A DNA stretch of 64,000 nt from Adiantum capillus-veneris (GCA_014529385.2 CM043950.1:75215935-75279934); one strand, 5' to 3'; shown: positions 44,553 through 56,008, counted from the stretch's first letter. A program made the numbers and translations. Notes: generated from the letters alone by a model not told the origin.

Positions 44553-46238
44553 TCAAAAAGGGGCAGGGACCTCACAGTGTTGATTGGCACAATCATAAAG
44601 CTTGATATTTGTTGTTTTCTCCCCACGCTCGCTTGAGCTGTATGAACACTCATTATCTGCATCATTATTTACCTGATGCTCAGAGGAGTTATAAAACTCT
44701 TCTTGTTCTGGTGGTTCTATAATATCATCTCCTCCTCGTATAAGGCTTACCATGTAATAAGGTAGCACATCATAGCCATCCTTATCGCAAAATTTTGTCA
44801 TTGGACTATTTGTAATGGTACAGACATCCAACGTTGCTAGTATGTGTTCCCATTCCAGAGGTTCCAAGGCATCTTCAGGAAAAGGTTTCGGAATATAATC
44901 CTTGTCCTCAATAGCTCTTTCTAAGACGCATTCGTCTCTTTTTATGCTCCCACAATGTGAAGCTCCGCACATCCATAGCTCTTTTTATTGCCCTAACTAT
45001 GCTGGGAGTTTGGACCTTGCCAATGTAGCTGAATCAAACTCTTCCACTAGTGTCTGGTTCACATCTTTGTAACTATGGTCTTTTAGGTCTATTTTGGTTG
45101 TAGTCTTGCCATGTCTGAGGTATATGTGGTCGTAACCCCAATCCTGGACCATCTTTAATTGTCTCATGAATGGTCTTCCGAAGATGATCTCATAATTGTT
45201 CTTTTTGTCGAAATCGACTATTGCAAATGTATGCTCATACTCGACTCTGCACGAGGTAACAATTACTTTTTCTAAGAGTCCTTAAGGCTTCTCCATGAAC
45301 CGATTCGCCAATTGCAATTTCATTCTAGTAGCTCTCAAAGCCGATTTTCCCCATTTTTTCCAGATTTCCTTAGTGGCAATACCGACTCCTACCCCACTGT
45401 CTAGAATAGCTTTGGAAATTACTCCCTGGAATTCTACTGGTAGCATGGTGTTTCCATCTTCTCCCTCACAATATTCTCCAACCTTTTTTAAGGGTACTGG
45501 CCTAGTGTTTAGTTGAGGCTTGTCCAATTCTCTGATCCCTTCTTGAAGCTTCGAGGTGGGGTCTTTCACTCCAATGTTTTCTAAGCATTTGCCTACGGTG
45601 GTCCACATGTTTGGTCGTAACCTCAGGAGTTCGGATAATGTGATTGTACCAGCCACAGGGGTGGACAACAACTCAATCAACCCTTGTGAATCCATCACTC
45701 TGTTAGAAGAAAGTCTTTGGGATGGGATTGCTCTCACCTTAGACTTGGCTTCATACTCTCCTAGGTAAGAGGGTAGAGTTTTTAGTGAGTCTGGTTGGCT
45801 GTGCCCCGAACTAATTGATCCCTGGTCTCCCCCTTGCGAATGTATATCAAAGTTCATTTGTGATCTTGCCTCAAATTCTTCAATAGGAGGTAAGATCTCA
45901 TTTTTTTCTTTTCGCGTGCTATTCATGTGGTAACTCACCCTGTTAGCTTCCTTGGCATCACGGATTTTCTTCCACGGGTCATCTAGACAGTTACAATCCT
46001 TATCCATTTCTACCAATGTTTTAGGTTGGAACCCCTTACCTGTCTCATCTATTGTATTTGACACTATGATAGGCTCTCCCCTAGACTCAGAGGCAATCGT
46101 GAGTCCTTCCTTCGTTTCTACTTGTTTCTCTATAGTTGTTTTGATAGGGGTTGGAGCTACTACTTCATGCCAACTTGCAGGTTTACCAAGCGGGTTTTCT
46201 ATCAAGGATTGAGTTGTTTCAATCACATTTTGACACAT
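44553..46238 (-). pseudogene. Canonical protease and preceding segment of element B
   Basis: Frame 46238-45282 (318 codons) ends with LKKVGEYCEGEDGNTMLPVE, AILDSGVGVGIATKEIWKKW and MKLQLANRFMEKP, the first half of the retropepsin with an intact DSG. After a stop the rest is broken (MRQLKMVQDWGYDHIYLR in pieces). Frame 44972-44553 carries the tail with CGASHCGSIKRDECVLERA and KFCDKDGYDVLPYY. It matches A's 9718-8960. The N-terminal 200 codons (SYHMNSTRKEKNEILPPIEE and others) have no recognised domain and correspond to A's 10115-9719. Confidence 0.75.
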
Positions 46239-46247
46239 TTCTAACCT

Positions 46248-46661
46248 CTATTTTTCTATTTTATCATATGGATAATTCATCCATCTTTGCTCTTGGGTTT
46301 GGTTGTTTTTGAGTCTGGCTTCGTAAGCTTTTAAAAGTGCATCTAATTGCTCATTTACCTTTTCTGCCAACACAGATCCTCTTGATCCTGCACTTTTGGG
46401 TTCTCCTATTTCCTTGGGTGCTATCATTGACGCAATGTGTGAGCTTAGACTAGCTAGATCTTCTAACTGCTCTAATCTATCCTTCGTGTGTTTTAAATCC
46501 TCGAATAGAGCCGTTTGCTCTCGTTCTCTCTTGGCTTTCATACGCACCTTTCTAGCTTTCCAAGTGCTTCTATGATTCTTCACTTCTGAACTTGGGGCAT
46601 CGGTTTTGGGCCCTTCAATTATGGGTTTGTTTGTCATTCTTTGAGCTTGGGCTCCTGTCAC
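46248..46661 (-). pseudogene. Coiled-coil segment of element B
   Basis: This 137-codon frame has KRAREREQTALFEDL-type charged sequence (AKREREQTALFEDLKHTKDR) and then LDALLKAYEARLKNNQTQEQ. It is the counterpart of A's 10729-10115, and the conserved block shows it belongs to the polyprotein. It runs to a TAG near 46247 and then into the protease frame. Function is unknown. Confidence 0.55.
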
Positions 46662-46664
46662 TGC

Positions 46665-46890
46665 CTAAATAGGTATTATTGTCTCGTTTTCTAACCCTCC
46701 ACTGGAAGGCACTGCTTCCAGCATGTTCAAGGTAGTTTTTGCTCCTTTGCTCGGGTTCGTAGGGCAATTAGGAATCAAATGAGTAACTCCACACTCGGTG
46801 CAATATGCGTTGACTCTAATGATTTCATCATGGGGCAATCTCTTAGCCAATGGTCTCCACCACACTTGTAGCAGGGTCCCTTAGGCTGTT
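46665..46890 (-). pseudogene. Zinc knuckles of element B
   Basis: CYKCGGDHWLRDC (about 46882-46844) and CTECGVTHLIPNC (about 46805-46767) both have CX2CX3HX4C spacing. They lie in two frames, so a frameshift has occurred between them. They correspond to A's 11164-10760. Confidence 0.7.
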
Positions 46891-47332
46891 GAGGTGCTCC
46901 TTGAGCTCCTCTTTGTTGTTATGCATGTTTCTGCCCTCCCATGCCTCCGTTGCCTATAAACAACAAGGTTCATTCATCCAAACTATATCTTCCTTCTCCT
47001 GCTGCATGTGCAGCTGTTGGTGGTCCTGCACTTCCTATCATGCTCCATGGTTCCGGTGTTGGGGGTTCTTCCGATGGATAATATGCAGGATTTGTAGCAT
47101 ATCCATTAGGATATTCATAACATGCATGCATAGGAACCAAATCCTTCTCTTCTGGTTTGGTTACTATTGGTGTGTATCTTATGCCGACTCGTCATAATCG
47201 TGGTAGGGGTGGTTGCTACCCCAACACTGGTTGTGGTCTTTCTACACCTACTCGTCCTGGTAGGTTGCCTGCTTGATACCGAGGCATTGATGGAAGTTGA
47301 GGAGATGCTACCTTAGCTTGGGGAGCATAAGG
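46891..47332 (-). pseudogene. Broken Gag-knuckle spacer of element B
   Basis: Pro- and Tyr-rich remnants in several frames correspond to A's 11165-11400. No domain is seen. Confidence 0.4.
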
Positions 47333-49359
47333 TCACTCTCTCACATAACCCTTGTTATAATAACATTCCTCCATCACATGGTTTGTCCATTTTTGTTCAA
47401 TAGCACACCACTTGGGCTGTTTAGCCTGAGGTTTGGCATACAGGTTTATCTTTTTTAGCACTTCCTCTACAAGATGCTCCTGGCTTACATCTACTTCTCC
47501 TTTTGGTGTTGTCTTAGTGGACTTGCTTCCACTTTGTTGTGAGGATGAATCGTCGTCAAGATCCTTGAATTCACCCTCCTTGTAGACCGCACAATTGTCT
47601 ACAAGGTAAACAGCCTCCTTAGTCAACTCATTTAACGTCGTGCTCCTCTTCATATGTAAGTCTTTCTGGAGATCTGCATTCCTTAGTCCTTGAATAAATA
47701 CAAGCATAAGTTTGGACTGAGTTGGCAGTTCTTCCACAGGGCAGAACTTAACATATTTGTTTAGTCGTAGGTCTGCCTTTCGCACGAACTCCCCTTATTT
47801 CTGTTTGAATTTATGGCTATCCACCTTTGTGAGAATTCCTCGATAAACTCGTCAAACACCTCCTCCATAGACTCAAAGTCTCTACGCTCCACAGAGTCAA
47901 ACCAAGTAGCAGCATCCTCCTCTAGGGTTAGTCCAAACCCTGCAAATTGGGTAGGGAAGTCTAACACCTCTTCGGCTCTAATTACACGCAAAAATGCTGC
48001 TACATGATCTCTAAGATCTCTGTTTCCTGTGTATTTTATGTTTACCCATTTTTGCACTTGAGAAGGTCTAATTCTACGATGGTCTACAAATCTCGTCATT
48101 GGATCTCCTCGTCCCAATCTATATACCTCCTCTGGCCTTCGGTAGTGGGCAGGTTCCTCTCCCAATGGTGCTCCTAATCCATAATTTCTAATGGTTCTTG
48201 CAAGAGATGGTTCATCTCTTCGAACTCGCTCTATGGGTGGTCTTCCAGGATCTGTTGACCCTTGAGATTTTGGATTACTCTTGCCTTGATACCGTGAATA
48301 GAGTGGTGGTTCTTGTAAATCCCTTAGCCCTCGTGCGTCTTGATAACCATCTTGATCTCGATCTTGTTCTATTGTTGTACTCTGTCTAAGCCATGCCTGC
48401 AATGATGGTTGGGTTGTTGGTTGGTCCTGATAGTTGAACATCTGTTGTCGGGTAGAATGTGAGGTCGCGTCGTACTCTTTGAAAAATGGATTTTTTGCCT
48501 TGCTAGGGGTGTAGGTGTCTCTTGGCACTTCTTCTGGGGTATATGCTGATGCTTTTGGAACTGTTTCCTTTTCTACCTCCTCTGGGAGAATACGTGTGTA
48601 TTCTTGCCCGTACCTATCAACAAAAACAATATCCTTCCCCATAACAATTTCATAAGAGAATAAGTAAAGAACCTTGTCTTTGCTTAATTCATTTCGGTAG
48701 GGTTCTTTGCATTGGAAGTAAGAGACTATTCCCTCACTCTCATGCTTGTAAATTCCCATATTCTGATTATGAGTAGAGATCGTGGTTGTTTTCTTATCAT
48801 ACATAAAAAGCGCTCTAGGTCGATCAATGTTTGGAAGCGGTTCTTGAGTTTCTGAAACCATTTTTCCTTTTGCCACACTATCTCCATATCTATTGTAATC
48901 CTCAAGGTTACTAACTATCAGATAGTGGTTCCCTTTTTCGTCTCGGAATCTATCTCCACCATCATAGACTGGAATTATTTCTAGTCTCTGAGCAGGTCTT
49001 TCCTCAATACAAATACACTTGCGTCCTTGATAATCAGAATATACTAGGACTCCCCTCGAGTTTGTTCCTTCTAAGAAGATTATGGTGAACTTGGAATCAT
49101 TCAAAGGATTTAGGGAGGTGCTTCCTCCTGGCATTGGTCCTTTATTGGAGAGACCTCCTGGTTGTTGACTACCCATCATGAAGAAGGATTTATCGGATGA
49201 AGTGTCAATATCACTACCCTCCTCAATAATCGGTGCTAGTGGATCTAGACTTGCCCGAGTTACACTCTCTTCGGTGGACACTAAGCTACCCTGATCACCT
49301 GCCACCTTTTGGTCTCTAATAATGTGTCTTCTTGATCTTAAATTCATCAAACTTAGCAA
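47333..49359 (-). pseudogene. gag: gag of element B
   Basis: Frame 49359-47761 is open for 532 codons. The start is either MLSLMNLRS or the Met of MNLRSRRH at 49347, the form shared with A. The N-terminal 350 residues are low in recognisable motifs. The capsid region at about 430-530 shows VNIKYTGNRDLRDHVAAFL, LEEDAATWFDSVERRDFESM and DEFIEEFSQRW. After a frameshift at about 47780, 47785-47333 continues with LMLVFIQGLRNADLQKDLHM, AVYLVDNCAVYK and KWCAIEQKWTNHVMEECYY. This is the best preserved Gag in the window and forms the particle core. The nearest palindrome is 410 bp upstream, about one 285-bp unit further away than in A. Confidence 0.85.
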
Positions 49360-49768
49360 TGCAACTTAACACAAATCCAACCACTCACATGGTAAAGGAT
49401 CAATTTTCGCACAACTTCTTACTTTGCCGCAGAATATACTTGTACACAAGCGTTTAATTTCGGCAATTGAATCAAAGCATTTAACCGCTAGAGCTGGTTT
49501 TAGTAATGATTGGTATAACTAGAGAGTTAACCTCAACCACCACTGTATTTTATACACTTATGATGTTCTTGATTAGGTCTTCTAATCTAGAACTGTACTT
49601 CCCTCGGATGTTGGTTAATTCTCCTCAAAAGTCTTAATTCCATCTTTGCTCCGTCAATAGGTCAAACGAGGTCCAAATTCACTTCTGAAAGAAGTTCTGA
49701 AACTCTTAAGTCAATTGAAACATCACCCAATCTCCTCATTCAATTTTTCACTTTACTAAGCCCCAATA

Positions 49769-50633
49769 GGCATCCTACACGTAGGATGTCTCCTACTCTG
49801 TTTTGCCTGGTTTTTTGCACTATGGATTCCCTTTGATGTGCTGAGTCCACAGCTGTTTTTACTTTTTGATTTGGACACCTATAAGTTGGTCAATGGATCA
49901 TAAATCTATTCCAGCAGCCTGATGTTGGTGTGACTAGTCAATTCAACTCCAATTTGGACCAAAACTGACTAGGAGGCTTGCCTTAGGCTATACAACACCC
50001 TACTCTGCCTACAGTCAGTTTTTGGCTCCTAATTCATGCATTAGACATTCTACGTGTAGTATGTCTAACTGATCAAAATGGCTTCAAATGCAAAGCACAG
50101 ACTCCTCTTGAGGTGCCGATCACTTTGGTATGCTCAAATCTGGGTTTGGAGTGCCAAATCACACAAAACACATCCTACGCGTAGGATGTCATTTTGGCTT
50201 GTTTGACCCCAGACTTGAGCCACAGATTCCCCTTGATGTCAGCAAGCTAGTGCTATGCTTAGATTTTGGTTTGGATTTCAAAAGATCCCAATTTTAGTTG
50301 TTCTAGCCCTTTTTAGTCAAAGATGCTAAAGTCTGCTTAGAACCCAATTTTCTCACCTAATTGAGATGAAACCCTTCTCAGGCACTCAATGAATCATGCA
50401 GATCATGCTCATGCAGCCACCCTATGGTTTTGGTCTTAAAATAATTCCTTGACACAATTTGGGTAGGATGTCTGGCAATTTCTGTCTATCTGGCCTTATC
50501 CTGCCAAGATATGGTCAAATTTTCACTTTCAAGGTGAAAATAGGGTAATACCTACCTTCTGAACATATTGGTCAACTCAAAATTTCAAAATTCCCAACAG
50601 ATCAGTCTGTAGACATCCTACGCGTAGGATGTC
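49769..50633. repeat. Palindrome array 4 (element B leader, before gag)
   Basis: B-type palindromes lie at 49769-49790, 50044-50065, 50169-50190 and 50612-50633 (perfect). A degenerate one at 50451-50472 keeps GGGTAGGATGTC and its outer GACA. Spacings are 275, 125, 282 and 161 bp. The order of long and short gaps resembles the A leader (285, 125, 286). Second-box remnants lie before 49769 (GTCCAAATTCACTTCTG at 49671) and 50169 (GGCTTCAAATG at 50080). Confidence 0.88.
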
Positions 50634-51140
50634 TTCTGGCTTAAAATTATTTTTTTCCTGACAAAAATTCTCCTGATGCTCTACAGCTCTCTCAGAAACA
50701 CTCACAACAACTTTTGAACTTCACTTTAGCTTTCAAACACCTTTTTGCGTCTTTTACAACCTTGTGAGATGAACCTAACAACAAGTATAACATGCATGAA
50801 GTGCTCCAGATCATAAATCATGATGTCCTACTTACCCTACTCGTACTCCTTATGTGAGATGGTGATATTGGTGTTTCGGTTGCTTCCTGGCCTCTCCGGA
50901 ATCTCAAGTTCTCCTTTCACTACTTCTACCACTCCAACTCCTACTCATCAACTCAACTAAGGCCTAAAACCTATCTAAGTCTACCTAAGTCGAAGGATCT
51001 AGGCCAGACACACACTCACTCCCTCTAAGACCTAGAAAGTCCTCCACCCTCTGATCCTATCTAAATGTAAAACGAGACTCTGGCAAGCCAGAGAATCCCT
51101 ATCCTTAAGGACTAGTCTCGGTGACTTACCTAGGGTTTTC
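50634..51140 (-). other. Leader of element B between primer site and palindromes
   Basis: This is untranslated leader, A/C-rich on the plus strand, with no ORF or repeat. Confidence 0.5.
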
Positions 51141-51159
51141 GTCCCCAGCAGCGGCACCA
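51141..51159 (-). other. Primer binding site of element B
   Basis: The minus strand reads TGGTGCCGCTGCTGGGGAC, next to the 5' LTR. It is a two- to three-base variant of A's TGGCGCCGTTGCCGGGGAC. Confidence 0.8.
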
Positions 51160-51160
51160 A

Positions 51161-53432
51161 TGTTGGCGGATACACCGCGACGGACGTCAACACAGCGAGA
51201 ACTCACCTAATAAGATTTGTCAGCTAAGGACGAAGCTCGACCCGTAGGCGCGTGGAAGAAAGCATAGGATGTCAATCTACACTCGACTGACTCTCGACTA
51301 ATTCCTACAGAGGTCTCTACCTAATGTTTAAGCTACAGCCTTCAAGCGTGCTTAACACTAGGTTGGTAACCTAACAAGACATAAAAGTGTCCTTTCAGGG
51401 TTTTGAAAAAAACCTCCAAAACCATAGTAGATCCACTAATTTTGTAAAATCCTTTAATGAGGTTATAGTTCAAGGCCTACTACACATGGAAAAAATAAGA
51501 AACTTGTAAAATTTCTCATCTTTTGGTCACACCAAGCCTCCAAAGTTGATGGACTAGTACATTTTCATCAAAACAGTCATTTCTTACGTTTTGTTGTATA
51601 AAAATAAGATTAGGGATTTTTGTAGGACTTGAGATAAATTCCCTAGTTAACTTCAATGGGTTGGTGATCAGAACATATGATTGCTTCTCACTCACTATTT
51701 TTTGTTTTGCCAAAAGAAATAGGTACAAATTAAAAGTTGAATTTTTACCATTCTGCAAACCTGTCATCAAAGTTTCTATAGCCACGCTCAATACAAATAA
51801 TATATGCATGTTTTCTTAGTTCCCTATCGTCCTTTAGGTTCATAAGGAGCTATGGAGCATGTCAAAATAATAATAGATCTCTTACCAAGGGGAGTCTTGG
51901 GGACAAAGATGAAGTGCTAAATACAACAAACATGAAAAAACTCGGTTCAACATCATGAGTTGTAGAATCCCATAGAAACTATTCAATATCTAGCCAAATT
52001 TGATCCTTATGACTAGATATGGTTACTACGTAAAAAATGCATGTAGTTGTCACAAGAAACTAACAATATTGAAAAAGCTATACTTGATATACTAGAATGT
52101 TATGTTTTCTTCTATAATTGAAAAAAACAACCATCGTTGTCTACTATGCAAAATAGGGTATTAGGTGCCCCAAAACTCAAGGAATATTAGCTTTATGTTA
52201 CAATATGCGACATAGAAAATCAAAACTACATTTGGATATCATGAAAGCCACCAAAAAATTCATAGAAGAGCTAAAATTGGCTAAAAAACAGGATTTGACA
52301 ATTTTTGTAATTTGGTCATAACTTACAACTTTAACATTTATTTCTCCCTAGAAGCATCAGGACATGTTGAGGACTACTAAAGATAGTTCTCTAGCATTAT
52401 AGACCTCACAAACATGAATTCTAGAGTGGTATAGCTGCAAAAAGTTGAAAAAAGCCAAAAACAGGACCCGTTTTTTCACAGAGTTTAGGTTGTGAAATGT
52501 TGTGCAAGGACAAGGTTAGAGATGGAATTGATATTCCAAAAAAATGTCGAGTTTTTTTCAGCTCATGAGACAACTTTCTAGACAGATAGCACCTCAAAAT
52601 CCATTTTGAAACTCTTGACATAATTCAAGGAAAATGGTCACTTAACAGGACATAAAAGTGTCCCAGGACATAAAAGTGTCCCATTACCAACCTAGTGTTA
52701 AGAGAAGATTTCCTACAATGCTTCCAAGAGCTGAATACCCATCAAACATTCTCGAAACGCCACAAAACTTGAAGGAGATCCTACTAACATCAATAGGTCG
52801 CTCTCCCTAAGGTCCATGAACCAAAATCCCAAACCCTAAACACCTGGTGCAAAATCACGTAGTATGTCTGGTTGAAATTTGCAGGTCATCGTTTCCCAAA
52901 ACTAAAGTGCCTAATGTGTAGCTCTACTCAATGCGAACGCGTGGATATGCTACAATGCAAAAACAGACAACGTATGCTCACCGAATCACCAGATGAAGCT
53001 CGTGAGTCGAGCTCGCAAAACCAGATGGTACGCCCGCAATGTAGGTATCGGCGCGTAGCTCTCGTCGAGGGAAACATGCTGCACTTCTCTGCACTCGATT
53101 ACGACCACCGGTGCGCATGTAGCGTCAAGATGAAACTCTCACTCGCTCTCGTACACAATACGGTCACTCATAGACAGAACTTTTTAAAAATGACAAAGGT
53201 TTTTTCATTAAGGTCAAAAAGTGGTATAAATACCTTACAATCTCAAATCCTAATGTTCCAATTTTACCATCTACTCAATCTAAATGTCAAAAATGGGATA
53301 CAATCTGGAAAGTTATGTAAGCCCCAATATTTACAAAGGTGAAATGTCGGTTTTTCTCAATAAATGAATAATTACAAAAAATAATATTCCACCGAGCCGT
53401 CATTTTCTGTAGGGTGTGTCCAGCTGCTAACA
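51161..53432 (-). mobile_element. 5' LTR of element B, split by a TTAA transposon
   Basis: It runs TGTTGGCGGATACACC ... CCAGCTGCTAACA. Parts 51161-51355 and 52698-53432 together match the 933-bp 3' LTR. The transposon at 51356-52697 is absent from the other LTR, so it arrived after B inserted. Confidence 0.9.
51356..52697. mobile_element. TTAA-flanked DNA transposon, copy 2 (1342 bp)
   Basis: It has the same 14-bp ends as copy 1 (CACTAGGTTGGTAA inverted), flanked by TTAA at 51352-51355 and 52698-52701. The interior is close to copy 1 throughout. The right end carries a tandem doubling of the 18-bp CAGGACATAAAAGTGTCC (about 52647-52682), explaining most of the length difference. No transposase is encoded. 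B's 3' LTR gives the empty site with a single TTAA. Confidence 0.92.
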
Positions 53433-55815
53433 TCCATGAATCTCATAGCAATGAGAGCTCAGACAACAACAAAAGAAGATCAAGAATTGAAGAAATGAAG
53501 ATGAAAGTAGTAGCCGCACACCAAGAAGTACCTCAGCAAAAGAAGGCGAGATTTGAAAGAGAAAAGGAGACTTATGAAAGAAGCCGCCAAGTTGCAGGTG
53601 AGGACCCAGAGAGATGGTTTCCAAGAGATATAAGGGGACCGAGAACAAAGAATCCTGCAAGGACAGGATCAGAGGATCCCAAGGATTTTCTTGAATGCAT
53701 GTATGCAGAGGCAGAAGCCTTAAGGTTGAAAGACGCTCAAGTAGCTGAAAGGAAAGCAAAGGAAGAAGTGGACGAGCAACAAAGACAATCCAAGGCTACT
53801 AAACAAGGTGAGTCACATCACGGCAAGGGAGAGGTGTCTCCAAAACCCACTTCACCCGCTACAGAGCCAGAAGACCACCCAATGCCAAGCGTGAACCCTT
53901 CATCAACAACTAAACCCAATGAGGGTGAGGAAGCCAAGGAAAAAGAGCCTGAACAACAGGTAGCAACAAGTTTTGAGCAGCCAAAAGAAATAGATAAATT
54001 GAAGTTGAACCTTGTACAACAACCCAACCAGAAACATGTGAGGCATCCACAATACCTCAAGAAGCAGAAGCAGTCAATGCAACTGTAATGCCTCAAGGAG
54101 GAGAAGTAGAATCCCCGCCAAAATAACAAGTAGCAACCACAACACCACCCAAAGAGCCACAATCCAAAACGGCTAAAACCTCTAGACAGCCTCAGGTAGA
54201 TCTTGAAGAATGGAAAACTAATGATGAAGTCATCATGCAAGTCAATGAATATGCCAAGCAGATGCAGCTGACAGATAAAATGCAAACAGCAGCACTTAGC
54301 CACAGGGCTAAGGCTAGGGAACTTGAGCTAGCCATTGATGCTCTATAGGGAGAGCTAGATGACAGAATGAATGTCATTTCACATTTCCAAAGACAGATCA
54401 AAGAGCTGAAAGATGAAGCAGAGCAACACCAGCTTTCCAAAGAGAAGTAGTAGAAAGAAATGGAAGAGCTAGGAGAGCTTCTTACTAAGTTATCCGATGC
54501 ATGCAAAAGAAAATACCAATAGCTCATAGAAGTAACCAGTGAACTTCTAACCACTACTCTGTCAGTCCAAAAGATGCAAGTGCAGCTTGATGTAGCAAAT
54601 GATTCTCTGCGCTACTCTGAGCAAAGGATCAATGATCAGGCAGTTTTTTGAGACAGATAAGAGAGAACCCTGCTGTTGCTTCAATCAAAGGTACAGATGA
54701 AGTCTATAAGACTTTGGAAAAGAGAAACAAGGATCTCAAGCTAGAGCTGAATCTAGAACAATCACAAAGGCAAGACCTTGCACTAATGCGGGTCCGAAGA
54801 GAAGAGCAGCTGTTCAAAGACATAGACAAATTAAAGAGGATCAATCAACTACTGAGAGAGGGACAACCAGAGACTCAGGATGAAGCAGGTACCTCTTAAC
54901 AAGCAACTATTGACATACCCTCAGTCTCATTTGCTGAGATGGAAACATAGGTGCTAGAAGGGATAGAAGAAGAAGCGGACTTTCAAGTACCACTCACTAA
55001 ATCTGAGCAAGTACCCATGGTCCAGCTTTCTAAAACTGAGGAAGATGCACTCAAAGAGAAAATTTCCAAAGAAACAGATGCTGAATGGAAAGTAGCAATG
55101 GATTGGGAGTTGGAGTTCTCCACTCAGTCAATTTAACTCAACTCACTCCCAACCAAATCAAGGCACAGTGGCATCAGCAATCACTGCCATACCCCTTGAT
55201 CAAAATGGAGTTACTACAGGTAAAGGAAAGACTATACAAAGATATGCAGGCAGAAGGCTCAGAAGATATCCACCCTAAGTGGAGAAAGAGATGGTTGAAC
55301 AAGAATTCGAGATATCTAATTATGTTTACAAGAGCACCTGTAGCACTACAGAAAGACCCAACATTCTATCGTGTACCAAGGGTAAGGACCTGGTAGGCAT
55401 ATGAAGCATTGAGAAAGAAGAGGCTGACTTGGCTAAACTACCCACACCTACCAGCTCCATACTAGGAACCAAAAACGAAATAATACATGGTGAAAACCCT
55501 AACGGGAACCATGACTTTCCTCAAGAGCCTTCCTGACCTCTCATCTTCCATGCTGTAGAAGATTTGCAGAATGCTACTCACCTGCATTCAACTTTTTCAA
55601 GAGCAGAGCAAGCCGGAGCACCATGTATATCTTTTCTTAAAGGCAATAAGGGTCTTTGTAATGACTTAAGTGGCCAGCCTTCAGAGGAAGTCCTTTACGG
55701 CTTCTACGCCTGATACCTCTTTTTGTTCTATAGCAATATGTTGGCGTTTGAGGAAGCGTTCTATACAGGTTTCTCCACTTAGCAAAGGAAGATATTTGGG
55801 CTAGTGATAAGTAGC
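53433..55815 (+). pseudogene. ORF3 of element C, 3' two-thirds
   Basis: It resumes in the frame interrupted at 19901. The first part to 54088 is charged (RRSRIEEMKMKVVAAHQEVP, KPTSPATEPEDHPMP). Then coiled coil follows with several stops (for example KTLEKRNKDLKLELNLEQSQ). The C-terminal region has SLPYPLIKMELLQVKERL, PKWRKRWLNKNSRYLIMF, RVPRVRTW and, near 55755, AFEEAFYTGFST. Each has a partner in B's ORF3 in the same order. The shared layout in two diverged elements shows that ORF3 is a true element gene. Function is unknown. Confidence 0.65.
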
Positions 55816-56008
55816 CTTACATCTTGATTCGTTGGCTATTCAGCCATTGAACTTAAAAACACAGTCACCATGCAATTTTTGCAAGTTTCTACAAAGAAAG
55901 ATGACTGAGGTATGAGAAAGCACTACATGCACTTAAAGACCGCCTCACCAACCATCAACCCGAAGACTACTTCATTCCATGAAGCTGTGTCAAGGGACGA
56001 CACAGTCA

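Larger units (their letters stand above)
40412..44575. mobile_element. Insertion H: 4.1-kb block of uncertain type inside element B
   Basis: Comparison of B with A shows the protease end (44553-44580) and the RT linker (from about 40411 leftward) should be adjacent, so about 4.1 kb is inserted. The two edges may hold short imperfect inverted ends (TTGTAAGGTCTCTAC near 40419; on the other strand CTGTGAGGTCCCTGC near 44572). No clear target duplication was found. Inside are a TATA-type promoter-like site (TATAAATA, 41029-41036), a minisatellite, a TTAA transposon, AT-rich DNA and a short gag-like fragment. The class of H is unresolved. Confidence 0.6.
19902..53432 (-). mobile_element. Element B: Ty3/gypsy-type retrotransposon with both LTRs, carrying several nested insertions
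   Basis: Reading right to left, B has 5' LTR 51161-53432, primer site, leader with palindromes, gag, knuckles, protease, RT, RNase H, integrase, second retropepsin, non-coding stretch with palindromes, ORF3, PPT and 3' LTR 19902-20834. Flanking 5-mers are CCCAT (19897-19901) and TCCAT (53433-53437), one mismatch apart. It interrupts element C's ORF3. Taking out copia E, the solo LTR, insertion H and the TTAA transposon leaves an element of about 19-20 kb. Frameshifts and stops are present in most genes. Confidence 0.9.

Noticed and set aside
40412-44575. Insertion H as a Helitron (CTAG at the left edge, TC at the right, on the minus strand)
   Set aside because: No GC-rich hairpin precedes the CTAG and no Rep/helicase sequence is present, so four bases are not enough.
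51516-52621. ORFs within the TTAA transposon as a possible transposase
   Set aside because: The frames are short (97 and 66 codons), on the minus strand, without DDE-like motifs, and are not kept open equally in the two copies.
53414-54088. ORF at the right side of B read as a separate host gene
   Set aside because: Its first codons are LTR sequence. The frame continues from C's ORF3 at 19901 and its later blocks match B's ORF3.
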